From positions 45,299 through 109,298 of the forward strand of contig JAAEAF010003486.1 of the NCBI GenBank assembly GCA_011037195.1: a stretch of DNA of 64,000 nucleotides, written 5' to 3'. Positions 10,967 through 23,121 of this stretch are shown here, piece after piece; the first letter of the stretch is position 1, and each line of letters opens with the position of its first letter. Under the pieces are notes generated by a model. The model was not told the DNA's origin. It did no database searches and worked only from the letters and a program-made list of their open reading frames with translations. Source of the DNA: Triatoma infestans (taxonomy: Eukaryota > Arthropoda > Insecta > Hemiptera > Reduviidae). The position numbers and the translations under genes were made by a program.

Positions 10967-12840
10967 AAAATGACACCCAACATTGAATAATGAAAACGTG
11001 TTTCATATTTAAATATTTTACTGGTATTAAAAATAAAAAATCTAAGAAATCGTAATCCGTGCAAAAATCATTTTATGTTCTGTGGAGATATGTATGTAGC
11101 TTGGCTTCGAATAGTTGATTGTCGCCCACCCACCCGACCACAATTTTTTATCAGATTATAATTGCTGAAGTCAATGCCAAATGTGCCATTTTTCGAGAGA
11201 AAATAATAATTCTGCCTTAAGACGACTGGAACAATCTTGCGTCACTTTTGTCAATCACATTGGTCAAAACTAGCGAAAAAGTGACATAGTCCAATGCTTT
11301 TAACTTAAGGCAATTGCCGAAGCGATGAAAGCATTTCATCTTTTTCATAGGTTTGAATCTATCTTTAAGGATTGGTGCTTAAAATTGAATCAAATGATCA
11401 CCCTTCTAATGACCAAGTTTTAACTACGCATATTATTTGAAGTGCTGATATTCAGAAAGTTAATTTTAAAGAATTTATATAAACTTTGATGATCTCAGCT
11501 CCTCCGAACCTTGCTTATACAAATTTTTCAAAACATACTATAATTATAATTTTAACTTAGTCATGACCAGATCATGAAACATCGTTTCATTAATTTCTGT
11601 TTATTTTCTCCTGCGTGTGTAGACTTTACAGGCAACATAATATGTTTCGCCATTTTTGGTTTCATTAAGGATTAGAAATTAAAAAAAGTTTTATATGCGA
11701 TTCTATTAAAATAAATATAAAAAATGGTAAAATTTTTAATTTCAATTATGCAGTCATTTGCTCAATAAGATTACAGTACAAAAAATATAGTTTATCTAAA
11801 TTCAATAAATACTTTTAATGTGCTGAAGAAGAGTAAACATAAATCTCTGAAATGTTTTATTATGTCCATCTGAATTTTTCAAAACCCATTTGCCAACTCA
11901 TGGAATTATTAATGCCATATTCAGATTTTCACATTATAGCTTTGGAACTTCATAGTCCATCGGCAACTTTTTCGATGGCTTAACATTAACTCTAAAACGT
12001 CTATATACTTCATCCATAACCCTAAGTCTTTTGTGACTTTTAAGAGTGGGGCCTTCTAAATTATACCTTTTATGACCATAGTTCTGAGAAGATATGAGTG
12101 GGACTATTCTCTGACTTTCCTGAAACAGTTTGGCAACTTTTATTAAGATGAAAATTATTAATCCTTACTAAAATTTCTCTTTTACTGTAAGCATCCATGT
12201 TTGGATTAATTTTAAATTTTCTAATCCGAGGGGTCTTTCTACTTTAATATTAATGCAACAATGAGCTACTAACTATAGAGTTCTTTCCTCAAGGGCGCAT
12301 TTGCTTTTTTTTTTAAGAACTAGAATAATATTAGAATATTTTGGAAAACGCGAATTCTGAGTCTTCGGGTTGAGATCGCATCACTGATTTAGAATAAATC
12401 GTCGATGTTTCACCCATAATGCATTCAAGCTTCTTCAGCGAAGTCACTGGATTATATTTCAGACAAAATAAGTGTTGAACTAGAAAATTAAACCAGCAAC
12501 TACTCTGAAATATGGCCGAAACAGCGGTTTATACCAAACCACGACGTGGCCTCACCCAAAGATTCCCTAGCGTTTTGCAAGACGATGGCAGTGGAAGCCT
12601 GAGAAATCATAGAACGTTTTTTCAACTTAAACCGATCTTTGCTTGAGTTCTCAGTAAAGACAACTCTTCGCAACCTACAGACCGTGTTTGCAAAAGCATT
12701 GAAGGGAGTAAATCTAAGAATAACACGGCGATGACTTAAACCTGGGGCTTCGGCATACGTTTCCAAATCTATTTTTGCTCAATAGAATGAAGGGACAGGA
12801 CTATTGAATATGATAGATCCCTAAACATCTCTTCAATTCG
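10967..12840. other. AT-rich spacer, no gene recognised
   Basis: An open minus frame at 12766-12500 has no match I recognise. Near 12437-12470 the text CTGAAGA...GAAACATCGACG is weakly hammerhead-like but was not accepted. Nothing else can be supported. Confidence 0.5.
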
Positions 12841-12844
12841 CGGA

Positions 12845-13560
12845 AAGTCTAGGCGATTCTAGTTTCAGGGGTGGAGTTACCCTGTGCATCCTCGCCACAG
12901 GGTTTAGAGAACTTGCTATTGCTCGGGTAAACGGGCTTGCGTCACCAGCAATCTTGTGTCTTTCTACCTTTAGGCGGTTATTCCTCTGAAAACAGGTTCT
13001 TACTTTAAGAGCCTACTTGGGCATTGGAGAATCTGGGGCGGAACGCGGGGAAGGACTTACACGCTGAGGAATTGACTGGGAGCCTGGAGTGGTAGGAACC
13101 TTGACGAGGAACCATCACATTTACATAATCTCATTAATTCTGTACCCCACTCTTTGTAATTTTATAAACTATGGAAAGCAATCATTGTAAAGACCCTCAG
13201 TCCGAGGCATACAGAGTGCTGAAATCGTCACGAAAGACAACAGTAGTGTTGAGGAAAGGCATATCATGATGCTTGTACTACAAAATCAAGTAGTTTGGGA
13301 GAGTGTAATTTCTACAAGGAGGTGGAAACCCTTGGTTCCTCTTGCGAGAAGCCTGAGCACTGGTGCTTCCATGGAGAATCTGAATATGAGTGTTGAGGAG
13401 CCTTCCCTGAGCGGCGAGACGAGGAGTCTGTTGGAAGGTGGATATCGAATGGACCCGCGAAGGAGGAGATCAGCAAGAAGAGAAGAAGAATTCTGAGTCG
13501 CTAGAAAGCGCACACGAGACTAAATGCTTAACAAGAGACTAAAAAAGTGAGAAGACTAAG
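12845..13560. other. GC-richer island, unidentified
   Basis: Base composition is visibly less AT-rich than the surroundings. Short open frames exist on both strands (plus 13266-13496, minus 13513-13286) that look like pieces of a longer decayed frame rich in basic residues. It could be part of a retroelement ORF1, but I cannot name it. Confidence 0.3.
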
Positions 13561-13925
13561 GAGTTACAACTCGCCGGGGTTGCAACCGATAGAGAGAAAT
13601 ATGACCGAGGATACTTTCTCTTACCGTAATTTTCATAGTTAACTGACGAACTACCTTCAAACTTATGTTTAAGTAGTTTAAATGGTTTATTGACTTCAAC
13701 TTCTCAAAAAAAAGTTCCAAACAGAAGTGATAGGGCTCTGTTTGTATAGTTAGTGTCCCAAGTTTAATCAAGCAGTTGGTATTACGGAGAAAAACACAAA
13801 AATAGAAAAAACTTTTCAGTAATGTCCTAATTCCGGTCAACTGATTTTCTTCAAATTTAATTCTCGACCATTTTAGTTGAAGAAGATATCAGGAGCGTCC
13901 AAAAAAATCGATGAACAAGTTCTTT

Positions 13926-14209
13926 TAAAAAACAAAATACATAAGAATACACTTCAGTACAAGAAAGAAACAACAAAAATAGTTAAAACTGGTTATTTGA
14001 TAAGCCATATTGAAAACTAAACCATCATCCCCCGCCCCCCCAAAGATTTGTGAATGTAAGGGAGGTATAAAATAATGTATTTTGTATTATGTTCATTACC
14101 CCTTAAAAGTTTCCTTCCGTCTGAATCTTACGCTTCTAAATTTTTTTATTACAGATAATTTTTTTTGTCCCTACAAAAAAAAAGCTTAGCTTACCGACAT
14201 TTCCGAAGG
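13926..14209 (+). repeat. Left arm of a long-inverted-repeat element
   Basis: The reverse complement of this arm aligns with 15107-15301 followed by 23060-23121, with modest divergence. Shared anchors are TATCAAATAACCAGTT and GTAGGGACAAAAAAAAT. The arms are about 260-280 bp, typical of a foldback or long-TIR DNA transposon. Confidence 0.8.
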
Positions 14210-15106
14210 GAACCCCAGTGATCAAACATTGATATTTTATTAAAAAACACTTTTCTTTTTTTTTTACACCTTATATATTTCATTAGGGCTAAAACATTTT
14301 ACAAGAAAATATGGAATATTTGCAATAAAATATATAAACAATTTTTCTTATGTTAGCCCTGGTGAGTATATATATATTGTAACGTTGGCGAAATCTGTAG
14401 TTTATTTAGACCAGACTCTTCAAACAAATCTGTAATATTATAACTTTTGTACCTTCAAAAGATTTGAGGGTATATGTTTTCAAACATTGTTTGGACTAGT
14501 TGAATAAATTTCATGAGGAAAAGCTTTCCCGCATATGCTTTTTGCTACTCTGTCGGCGGATTATGGATTTTGGAAATTTTATCTATGTAATAGAATAAGA
14601 AATACGTATTGAGAACTGTTGGCCTTTCAGCCGCACGCAGGCAGACAAAAGTCAGATAACAATAAAATTTTATAACCTTTAAAACAAGCCATTACAAAGC
14701 AGGAAATGGTGTATTCAAGCAACAGTATAATCGGCAAAAAATTTGTCTTCACTTATCTTTTTTGTTCCTTGAGAATAATTTTTGCAATTTGACAAAAATT
14801 CCCCCTCCCTCACTCACTCTCTGACATAAATAAACAAACAAACATTCTGAGAGTTTTCGCAGTCAAAAACTAGATTCAATCGGAAATCATGGTGGTTGGG
14901 TCCACAGGACTGGTAAATACCAAAGACATTTTCTATAAAAGCTTTCATTATTTCAGATGTTCACCTGTCTTCAAGATTTAGCTATGTGTAAGTCTATCAC
15001 ATAACACTGTTTATCAAAACATCCTGATGAAGGATGAAAGAGTGAAAACCGTCATGATCACAAATGATGTAGGTAGCACCGAAAATATCACTGGTATTTC
15101 CACAGC
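14210..15106. mobile_element. Interior of the long-inverted-repeat element
   Basis: About 0.9 kb with no coding capacity that I can see. Near its right end it contains a degenerate member of the hammerhead-bearing repeat (about 14985-15095). No transposase is present, so it would be non-autonomous. Confidence 0.65.
15020..15056 (+). ncRNA. Degenerate hammerhead-like motif
   Basis: CATC (15020-15023), CTGATGA (15024-15030) and GAAA (15044-15047) are kept, followed by ACCGTC and ATG. Stem II no longer pairs and an extra A sits before stem III, so it is probably inactive. The flank matches the 10 kb copies (CTATGTGTAAGTCTAT upstream, GATCACAAA downstream). Confidence 0.45.
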
Positions 15107-15301
15107 AAATGTCAGTTATCTAAGCTAAATGTAGGGACAAAAAAAATAATCTGTAACAAAAAATTTTGAAGAGTAATGTTCAGATGGAACGAAACTTTTA
15201 AGGTAATGAACATAGTAGAAAATACATTATTTATTTTGTTCCTTCCTTGCATTCAAAAATCATCGCATTTAGTAGTTAACATTGCTATCAAATAACCAGT
15301 T
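15107..15301 (-). repeat. Right arm of the long-inverted-repeat element, inner part
   Basis: Inverted match to 14015-14209. It is cut at 15301 by the BEL/Pao 5' LTR and continues at 23060. Confidence 0.8.
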
Positions 15302-15766
15302 TGGTACGTACAAGTGATATATTTTTAATAATATTAAAGCAGTAAGTTGTAAATTTTAATATTCACCGCAAAATTAAAGGTTGAAAAGAAGAATCTGTGT
15401 AGCAAACAAACACACACGCACATATGTACATACAGACACACACACACTCGTTCACACCAGCATTTTGTATCAGAATTTCGAACAAACTTTGACCTGTGCT
15501 ACCCTGTACTGTTGTCATGTAAGTTAGTTAGTATCACTGTAGTTTTCGTACGAGTACGATCTCCACCGCCATCAACTCTATGTATGTTATATCATTTGTA
15601 AAACTTAACAAATTAAACGTACCATCATCATCATCATCAATTTGTCATTTGTTAAAGTGAAGTTATAGTGGAAATATATCTGTTTTATCATAGCACCAAT
15701 CTTTTCTCTGAGCTACCCATCGGGAGACTACTACGGTGGAACTCCAAACCGTCTTTATCCCGAACA
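15302..15766 (+). repeat. 5' LTR of the BEL/Pao element
   Basis: Direct repeat of 22594-23059. By eye they differ by one substitution (CACCGCAAAA versus CACCGTAAAA) and one base in TATCAGAA versus TATCCAGAA. It contains an ATC microsatellite (CATCATCATCATCATC). Confidence 0.95.
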
Positions 15767-15769
15767 TTT

Positions 15770-15786
15770 TGGTCCTCCGTTCTGGA
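15770..15786 (+). other. Candidate primer-binding site
   Basis: TGGTCCTCCGTTCTGGA begins four bases after the 5' LTR. A leading TGG is expected for pairing with a tRNA 3' CCA. I did not identify the tRNA. Confidence 0.45.
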
Positions 15787-17058
15787 TATTTTAAAATTGG
15801 TGCTCTGTTCTAAATAATTTAAAACACCATTAAAGATTTTGGCCATCAATCTGCATCACCTTATAATACATTTATGAAGAGTTCGTTCTCAGAGTGGGGG
15901 AACATTGAAATACTATTCTGAAGTATTCATCAACCTAACTGGAATATTTTAAAATATTTTCAAGAATAGTGATCATCATACTGGACTGTTAAAATCATAT
16001 TTTGAAGGAAAATTCAGGTATTCTTTATTACCATTTATTACGTTTAGTGGATTCTCATTGGGTGCTGCGTAATGAGTCATACAGACTGACCTACAAACTT
16101 TCAACAAATCAACTATGGCTCTAGTGGTCAACTCATCGATTCCATCAATTTAAATTAATTTATGTTTTAATAAAAGAGAAAATTAACTTCAGCATTTTGC
16201 GTAAATATTCATAGATTATTTTCAATATTATTCAAAAGTGTATTGCAATAAATTAGCACAGGTCATTCAAATTGCGATTAATTAAATTTTATTTTGGTGC
16301 GTAGGTTACATAATTTGTTGAATATTTTCTTTATAAATTCATCTGTAAATAATTTTATTTTAACATTTATTTGAATTCTTACTTTTCAACCAGTATTTAA
16401 AAAAAAAAAAAGTTATTATAAGAATATAGACTGGTTTTCACTTTATTAATACCAACTTCATTTGATAGATGTTTACAAGCAATCAGAATTAAATATCGGA
16501 CTTGGTTTATTTGTAAAATAGTTTTTTTTTTTGTAAATCTCTTTGTAAATTTTGTTTAACCAATCTTTTCAGCTTTGCTTATGTTTAATTATTTTCTTTC
16601 CGTTTTTTAAAGAATGAGTTTCAGTTAATTTATGAACATTTCAAAATTGAGCGTTACTTTGTATGTATATAGATTGATTTCTAAGTTTGTTTGTGTGTGC
16701 TGTTGCAGGTTTTCTAGCTATTCATGTTTTAAATGTTCGTTCATTCTATTGATGATTATAGGAATTAATTATGAGTTAATTTATAAACAATATAAGTTGA
16801 GTACATCTCATTTAATATAGGTGGATCATTTCTCAGGTATCAGATTATTTATGGTTATCATTTTGGCATCTATCAGCCAATATTTATCTATTATATGTAC
16901 ATATAACACTTGTATTTCTGACTTCGCCCACTAACCTAATTTATTTATGTTGACAACTAATTTCTGCTTTATTAATTTGCAGATACATCACTTACAAAAT
17001 TCTGAATAATTCTTGAATTGATATTTTATCATAATTTTCTATAAATTATACCTTTATC
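15787..17058 (+). other. BEL/Pao untranslated leader
   Basis: About 1.3 kb between the primer-binding site and the gag start, AT-rich, with no long frame. I see no other element in it. Confidence 0.6.
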
Positions 17059-19028
17059 ATGGCAACTACCAACCCACCCGATTCCGCTCCTACTAGCGAT
17101 ATTCCTACCCTTACCATTGACCAAAAAATCACCTTAGGGCGTAAAAAATTAGCCGCAATAGTAAAAGAAATTAAATCAGTTGTAGATGAGGCCAGAGCAG
17201 CAGTTGCGGGTCAGGATAGCCGTGCTGAAAACAGGTTCTTAGGAGCATTTAGATCTTTGGACACGGTCTATGAGAACTTTAAGACAATTTGGGACCGATT
17301 AATGGAGTTATATTTACTGAAGGGTTCGGAAAGCATTTTTCCCTCTGACGAGGACACCACAATACAGCAGGCTATTGTAAGATACTATCGGGAATGCTGT
17401 GAGGTATATGTTTTATTTACTAAACCAATGTCTAAATCTATATCCAATAGTGATGTTACTGGTGCCTGTACTTCTCGAGTTTCACAACGAAACTTGCCTG
17501 AGATAAAGTTACCCCAATTTGATGGTCGATTGAAACAATGGCCCATGTTTAGAGACACATTTACTTCTTTGGTGCATAGTGACGCCTCACTCACTCCCAT
17601 GGAGAAATATCACTTCTTATTGGGCTCTTTGAGTGGGCGCGCGCTTGCCCTTAATTTGTTTCTCTTCCTAGGAGCCCTACCGCCCACTGTCCGGTGATGG
17701 ACAGTGTTTGTCTGTAACGGGAGAAACACTGTCCGGATGCCGGCAGTGCACTGAGAAGCTCCGGCGCCAAATGACCACAATGTTGAGAGTGGGCGCGCTC
17801 TCTCTGCTCTCAAATCTGTCCCCTTAACCGCAGAGAATTATGAACAGGCCTGGACAGCTCTGAATACGCAATTTAACAATCGGAGACGCTTAGCGCATTC
17901 CTATTTAAATCAAATTATAAATTTTAGGCCACTACAAGGGAAGTCATCTTTTTCTTCCTTGCAAGAGTTTCTCTCAGTAGTAGGAGAGAATATCACATCC
18001 CTTAACCAATTGAAGATAAACGATTTAAGTGAATATATTTTGTTCGAATTAGCTGTAAGATGTTTGGACTCGGTTACCAGAGAGTCTTTTGAGATTTGTA
18101 TGATGGGGGAGAACGTTGAATTCCCAAATGCTATTAGACTTATGTCTTTCGTACAATGTCGCTGCAATTCGTTAGCTTTGGCTAATCCTCCCTCAGATGA
18201 ATCAACGCCACCGAAAGCTTCCACTTGCCTGAACACGCCAAACAAATTTCAACCAAGGGGGACCAGCCTGACTTCAAGGAAATCCGGCACTTCCTTGTTT
18301 GTTCAAACGTCCTCTGCTTCAACATATAGTAATAAGGGAGTTGAAGTAAAATCTCCTTCTGATGCTACCAAATCTAAACGTTTGTCATGTTTTGTTTGCA
18401 CTAAGCCTCATATATTGAGGGAATGCCCCACTTACCAATCGAAATCCCCTGCGGCGAGATACCAGTTATTAAGCGAGTGGTCTGGTTGCAGAAACTGTTT
18501 GCATCCTGGTCATCGCACCAATCAATGTACCTCAAGAAATGTTTGCCGAGAATGTAGTCGTCGTCACCATACCACATTGCATTTTTATACTCCTGCTAAA
18601 CCTACCCAACAAGCAGTTACTATTTCAAATACACCTGCCCCCCCTGGTACTGAAGATCGCTCGGCCTTGACCTCCATCACTAATGAAAATACTGAAGTGC
18701 TGTTAGGCACGGCTCTAGCTCGCATTAGGGATCACCTTGGTTATTACCAACCAGTTCGCCTAGTGATTGACTGTGGCAGTCAGTACTCCTTTATATCTCA
18801 ACCATCCATTGAACGCTTGCACTTGACACCTGTAAGCTTTAAAAAAGGCATCTCGAGTATTGGACAAACGAGCTTAAAAGAAGTTAAAGGGAAAGTCTCT
18901 TGCTCTTTAATCCCCGTTGATAGTAATAATGTAGAACTTCAAGTGGACGGTGTGGTGGTTCCCACAATTACCTCTCATCTTCCCCAAGTGACTGTTCCCA
19001 TTGAGTTCGCCAACACTATATTGGTTTA
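17059..19028 (+). pseudogene. gag: BEL/Pao gag and protease region, interrupted by a SINE
   Basis: Frame 1 opens at 17059 with the DUF1759-like Gag: LPEIKLPQFDGRLKQWPMF at 17494-17550, then EKYHFLLGSLSGRA. A SINE interrupts it at 17643-17786 and the same frame resumes after the duplicated target. Two zinc knuckles follow, CFVCTKPHILREC (CX2CX3HX4C) and CRNCLHPGHRTNQC (CX2CX4HX4C). Then comes a retropepsin-like VRLVIDCGSQYSFI (D-C-G-S). The frame ends at a TAA (19027-19029) just after a probable 1-nt shift. Gag packages the RNA; the protease would process the polyprotein. Confidence 0.9.
17643..17786 (+). mobile_element. tRNA-derived SINE (family 1), truncated, inside gag
   Basis: Matches the reverse complement of the copies at 30973 and 53022 (shared CCTAGGAGCC, GTCCGGTGATGGACAGTGTT and GGCAGTGCACTGAGAAG). 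It lacks most of the tRNA-like head. It is flanked by GAGTGGGCGCGC at 17631-17642 and 17787-17798, a 12-bp target-site duplication. Insert plus one duplication is 156 bp, so the host frame is kept but read-through meets a stop at 17695-17697. Confidence 0.9.
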
Positions 19029-19029
19029 A

Positions 19030-22000
19030 CTCTCGCTGACCCAGAATTTTGGAAACCGGGTCCCATAGATTTATTGTTGGGTGCTGATGTGTTCGCTCAA
19101 GTAGTGTCTGGTCTGCCATCTGTTATCAAACCCTCTCAGCCACAAGTTGTGGATACCATCTTCGGCAAGGTATTGATTGGACAGTTTGTCAGTGCATGTT
19201 CACCACCCAATCATACCTCTTTATTTATATCTGGCGAGCCAAATATTGCAGACATAATGAAGAAGTTTTGGGAAACTGAAGAAATTCATAAATCGATTCC
19301 CACATCAGCTGATGAACAGAAGTGTGAAAACCATTTCCAGCACACATATCAGCGAACTGAATCTGGCCGATATATGGTTTCTCTTCCCTTTAAAGAGGAA
19401 TTCAACCCAGGATATGATAGTAGATCTTTAGCCCTGAAACGTTTGTTTCATTTAGAAAATCGGTGGAGTAAGGATCCACAATTACACCTACACTATCAGA
19501 CCTTCATGCAAACATACTTTGAAATGAATCATATGAGTCGAGCACTTAGCTCTGCTCATTATATCATCCCTCACCATGCGGTAGTGAAACGAGATGCGGC
19601 AGATCTTAAGCTACGAGTAGTGTTCGATGGTTCTGCCAAAACCTCAAACGGTTCGCTTAATGATCATTTATTGGTAGGCCATAAACTTCAGGCAGATATC
19701 TCCTCTATTTTGCTTAATTTCCGTCGCCATCGAATTGCCTTCACTGCCGATATAGTTAAGATGTATCGGCAGATATTAGGCACCAGCTGATCGCAAAAAC
19801 CAACATATACTGTGGCGTGCTGATCCCTCTGACCCTGTTGAGGAATTTGCTCTTAACACTATCACCTATGGGTTAGCATGTTCCCCATATTTAGCAATGC
19901 GTGTAATCAAGCAACTTGTTATAGATGAAGGTGATGCCTATCCCCAAGCTTCAGAAGTTAAATTACTCGGCGATATCTATGTGGATGACATTGTGACTGG
20001 AGCAGCTTCTGTTTCCGAAGCAGTTCATCTACGTGATCAACTAATTAATCTCCTGTCTCGTGGTGGTTTTCTTTTAAGTAAATGGGCTAGTAATTCTTCA
20101 GAAGTGATTGCTCGTGAAAATCCGTCTTCCAGCCCACCCATCTCTCTCACTTCAAGTGAGGATCATGTAGTTAAAGTTCTAGGCATGCAATGGGATCCCT
20201 AAGAGGATGTTTATACATATAAACTGCAGGATATTATTTCCTCTGCCATGACCAAACGATCAATTTTGTCAACTATAGCTCGTATTTTTGACCCATTGGG
20301 TTATCTCGCTCCAATAGTTTTTGCAGCTAAACTATTGTTGCAGGATATTTGGCAAGCAGGAATTGATTGGGACACCCAAATTCCAGAAAACCTAGAGCAA
20401 ACGTGGCTGGCACTTATTAACGACCTGCCCCACATCACCTACATAAAAATCCCACGTTTTGTACCTGTAGCTAAGGACATAACTTGTGAATTAGTAGGGT
20501 TTTGCGATGCATCAGAACGAGGTTATTGCGCATCTATTTATCTCCTTACTAAACATTCCTCAGGTTTTCAGTCCTTTCTGATTAAGGCGAAAACTAAGGT
20601 TGCACCGGTTAAGCCACTTACCATCCCTAGGTTGGAATTACTAGGCGCATTACTCTTAGCGCGTTTATATTCCTCCCTCAGTAGTTTCAGAAAACATATG
20701 TCTTCTCCAAGTGAGGATATCTTCTTTACCGATTCTACCATCGTATTAAATTGGCTCAATATGCCTCCACAAAATCTTAAAATATTCGTCGCTCATAGAG
20801 TTGTCGAAATTATAGACACGATTCCTGTTGCCCGTTGACAGCATGTTTCAACTTCTGATAACCCAGCTGACTTGGGTTCAAGAGGTTTAGCCCCATCAGC
20901 GTTAGTCCATTCATCGTTGTGGTGGAATGGCCCTCCTTGGCTTTGCCAGAGCGAGGCTTCGTGCCCCGCAACACCTTATAATAATATCCCTTCTACAACA
21001 TTACCTGAAGTTAAGTTATCTAAAACCGTATTAGCAGCTACAGCTACTTTTCCAGAAATTGGTTCTGGGATGGAACAATTTTCCTCTTATGTCACTCTAG
21101 TACGTAGCATGGCCTTTGTGTTACGCGTTATACAAACTTGCAAATCGAAAACCAAAACGGTAGGCCCTATTACTGCTGGTGAATTCCGACAAGCTAATCA
21201 AAAATGTATCCATCTGCTGCAACGGCATTATTATCCTGAGGCCTTTGCAGAATCACTTCCTTCATCAGCATCACCTTCGGTGGCAATATGTCGTTCTCTA
21301 AACACCTTTATCGCCCAAGACGGGCTTATTAGGGTGGGCGGCAGAATCGACATTCTTCTTTAAAGGAACACCAGAAACATCCGCTGTTATTACCACGCCG
21401 CTCACATTTCAACAATCTACTGGTGGATTACCTCCATCGTAGTCATTTACATGTCGGGCCCGCCACACTGCAGTCTATAATTCAACGGAATTACTGGATT
21501 CCCGCTGCTAGAAGCTTAATCAAGCAGAGGAAAAGCAAGTGTTTAACTTGTCTCAAACTATCCCAGGCAGCGAGAGCAACCTATATGGGCGACTTACCGG
21601 CTGAGAGTCTCCAGGAGTGTCGACCTTTCTATCATGTCGGCGTAGATTTCGCTGGTCCCTTTCTATGTCGAGAGACGTCTCGGCGGCGTGCGCCCCTTAT
21701 CAAAGCATACTTATGCTTATTTATTTGCTTTGCTACCAAAGCAACTCATTTGGAGGTGGTTCCTAATCTTTCCACCGAAGGCTTCCTTGACGCATTTGAC
21801 CGTTTTATAGCCCGAAGAGGGGTCCCGGCCAAAGTATTCTCGGATTGTGGAACTAATTTTAAAGGGGCTGCCCATTATCTCAAAGAACTAGCCCAATGGC
21901 AAGCGACTAAGGAGACTCGAGAAGCGCTCATTAATTACAGTCAACAGAAGGCAATAGAGTGGAAATTTAACCCTCCTTATACACCCCATTTTGGGGGATT

Positions 22001-22568
22001 ATGGGAGGCTAACATTAAGGTTGTTAAATCCCTGTTACTAAAGACATTGGGTAATCAGCCGTATTTAGAAAGAGAGCTAACCACGATGTTCACCAAGATT
22101 GAGGCCATCCTCAATTCTCGGCCTCTTTCGCCTCTGTCTTCAGATCCCTCTGACTTGCAGGCTCTCACCCCTGGCCATTTTTTGATCGGACAACCTTTAG
22201 CGGCCATCCCTGCAACTTCGGTCTCTGATGTACCAGATAACCTATTGAGTCGCTGGCAATTGCTGCGCAAGCGGATTCAAAACTTTTGGGATCGTTGGAG
22301 AAACGAGTATCTCCATACCCTACAACAGAGGAAAAAGTGGACTAAGATCACTCCAAATGTGCAGATAGGTGACCTTGTCCTCCTTAAGGACACCCTCGCT
22401 TCTCCACTACAATGGCCGTTAGCCAGAATCGTGGAAGTCCATCCTGGACATGATGGCGTGGTGCGAGTAGTTACGGTTCGCACAGCCCACGGTAATCACA
22501 AGCGCTCGATCCTCAAACTGGTTTCCCTATCACCTATCACCCATCCAGAACATCCTCCTTCCAAGTAA
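19030..22568 (+). pseudogene. pol: BEL/Pao pol: reverse transcriptase, RNase H, integrase
   Basis: Blocks in order: LRVVFDGSAKTSNGSLNDHL (19612-19671), RIAFTADIVKMYRQI, the catalytic YVDDIVTGAAS (19978-20010), the A17-type RIFDPLGYLAPIVF (20281-20322) and VGFCDASERGYCASIYLL. The integrase has HH-CC-like CLTCLKL and a D-D-E triad in YHVGVDFAGPF, KVFSDCGTNFKGA and HFGGLWEANIK. A C-terminal IGDLVLLKD tail follows. Frameshifts near 19783 and 21350, TAA at 20200 and TGA at 20836 (the codon falls where the family has a tryptophan or similar) break it. No envelope-like frame follows integrase. Confidence 0.92.
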
Positions 22569-22582
22569 TAATATTAAAATTT

Positions 22583-22593
22583 GGTGGGCGGTA
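22583..22593 (+). other. Polypurine tract of the BEL/Pao element
   Basis: GGTGGGCGGTA lies directly against the 3' LTR start at 22594, the expected place for plus-strand priming. Confidence 0.6.
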
Positions 22594-23059
22594 TGGTACG
22601 TACAAGTGATATATTTTTAATAATATTAAAGCAGTAAGTTGTAAATTTTAATATTCACCGTAAAATTAAAGGTTGAAAAGAAGAATCTGTGTAGCAAACA
22701 AACACACACGCACATATGTACATACAGACACACACACACTCGTTCACACCAGCATTTTGTATCCAGAATTTCGAACAAACTTTGACCTGTGCTACCCTGT
22801 ACTGTTGTCATGTAAGTTAGTTAGTATCACTGTAGTTTTCGTACGAGTACGATCTCCACCGCCATCAACTCTATGTATGTTATATCATTTGTAAAACTTA
22901 ACAAATTAAACGTACCATCATCATCATCATCAATTTGTCATTTGTTAAAGTGAAGTTATAGTGGAAATATATCTGTTTTATCATAGCACCAATCTTTTCT
23001 CTGAGCTACCCATCGGGAGACTACTACGGTGGAACTCCAAACCGTCTTTATCCCGAACA
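22594..23059 (+). repeat. 3' LTR of the BEL/Pao element
   Basis: Near-identical to the 5' LTR (see 15302). The antisense open frame at 22811-22626 is a shadow of its CA-rich tract. Confidence 0.95.
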
Positions 23060-23121
23060 AGAAACTATTTTTATTGTTTCTTTCTTGGACTGTATTGTAT
23101 TCTTAGTATTTTGTTTTTTAG
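23060..23121 (-). repeat. Right arm of the inverted-repeat element, outer part
   Basis: Inverted match to 13926-13986 (shared TTGTTTCTTTCTTG and GTATTTTGTTTTTTA). It restores continuity with 15301 if the BEL element is removed. It ends where non-LTR coding sequence begins, at about 23122. Confidence 0.8.

Larger units (their letters stand above)
15302..23059 (+). mobile_element. BEL/Pao LTR retrotransposon, full length but defective
   Basis: A 465-bp 5' LTR (15302-15766) and a 466-bp 3' LTR (22594-23059) bracket Gag, DUF1758-type protease, Pao reverse transcriptase, A17/RNase H region, integrase and a DUF5641-like C-terminus, in the usual BEL/Pao order. LTRs start TGGTAC and end GAACA. Coding lesions (frameshifts near 19025, 19783 and 21350; stops at 20200-20202 and 20836-20838) and a SINE in gag disable it. 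It sits in the right arm of the inverted-repeat element. I see no clean target-site duplication: CAGTT on the left, AGAAA on the right. Confidence 0.95.

Noticed and set aside
12437..12480. Possible further hammerhead (CTGAAGA ... GAAACATCGACG)
   Set aside because: CTGANGA and GAAA are present, but stem III lacks the GT before the cleavage base and stem I does not pair.
15400..15460. CRISPR-like short repeats (CA-rich and ATC runs) in the LTRs
   Set aside because: Simple sequence without spacer structure, in a eukaryotic LTR. No CRISPR array exists in the window.
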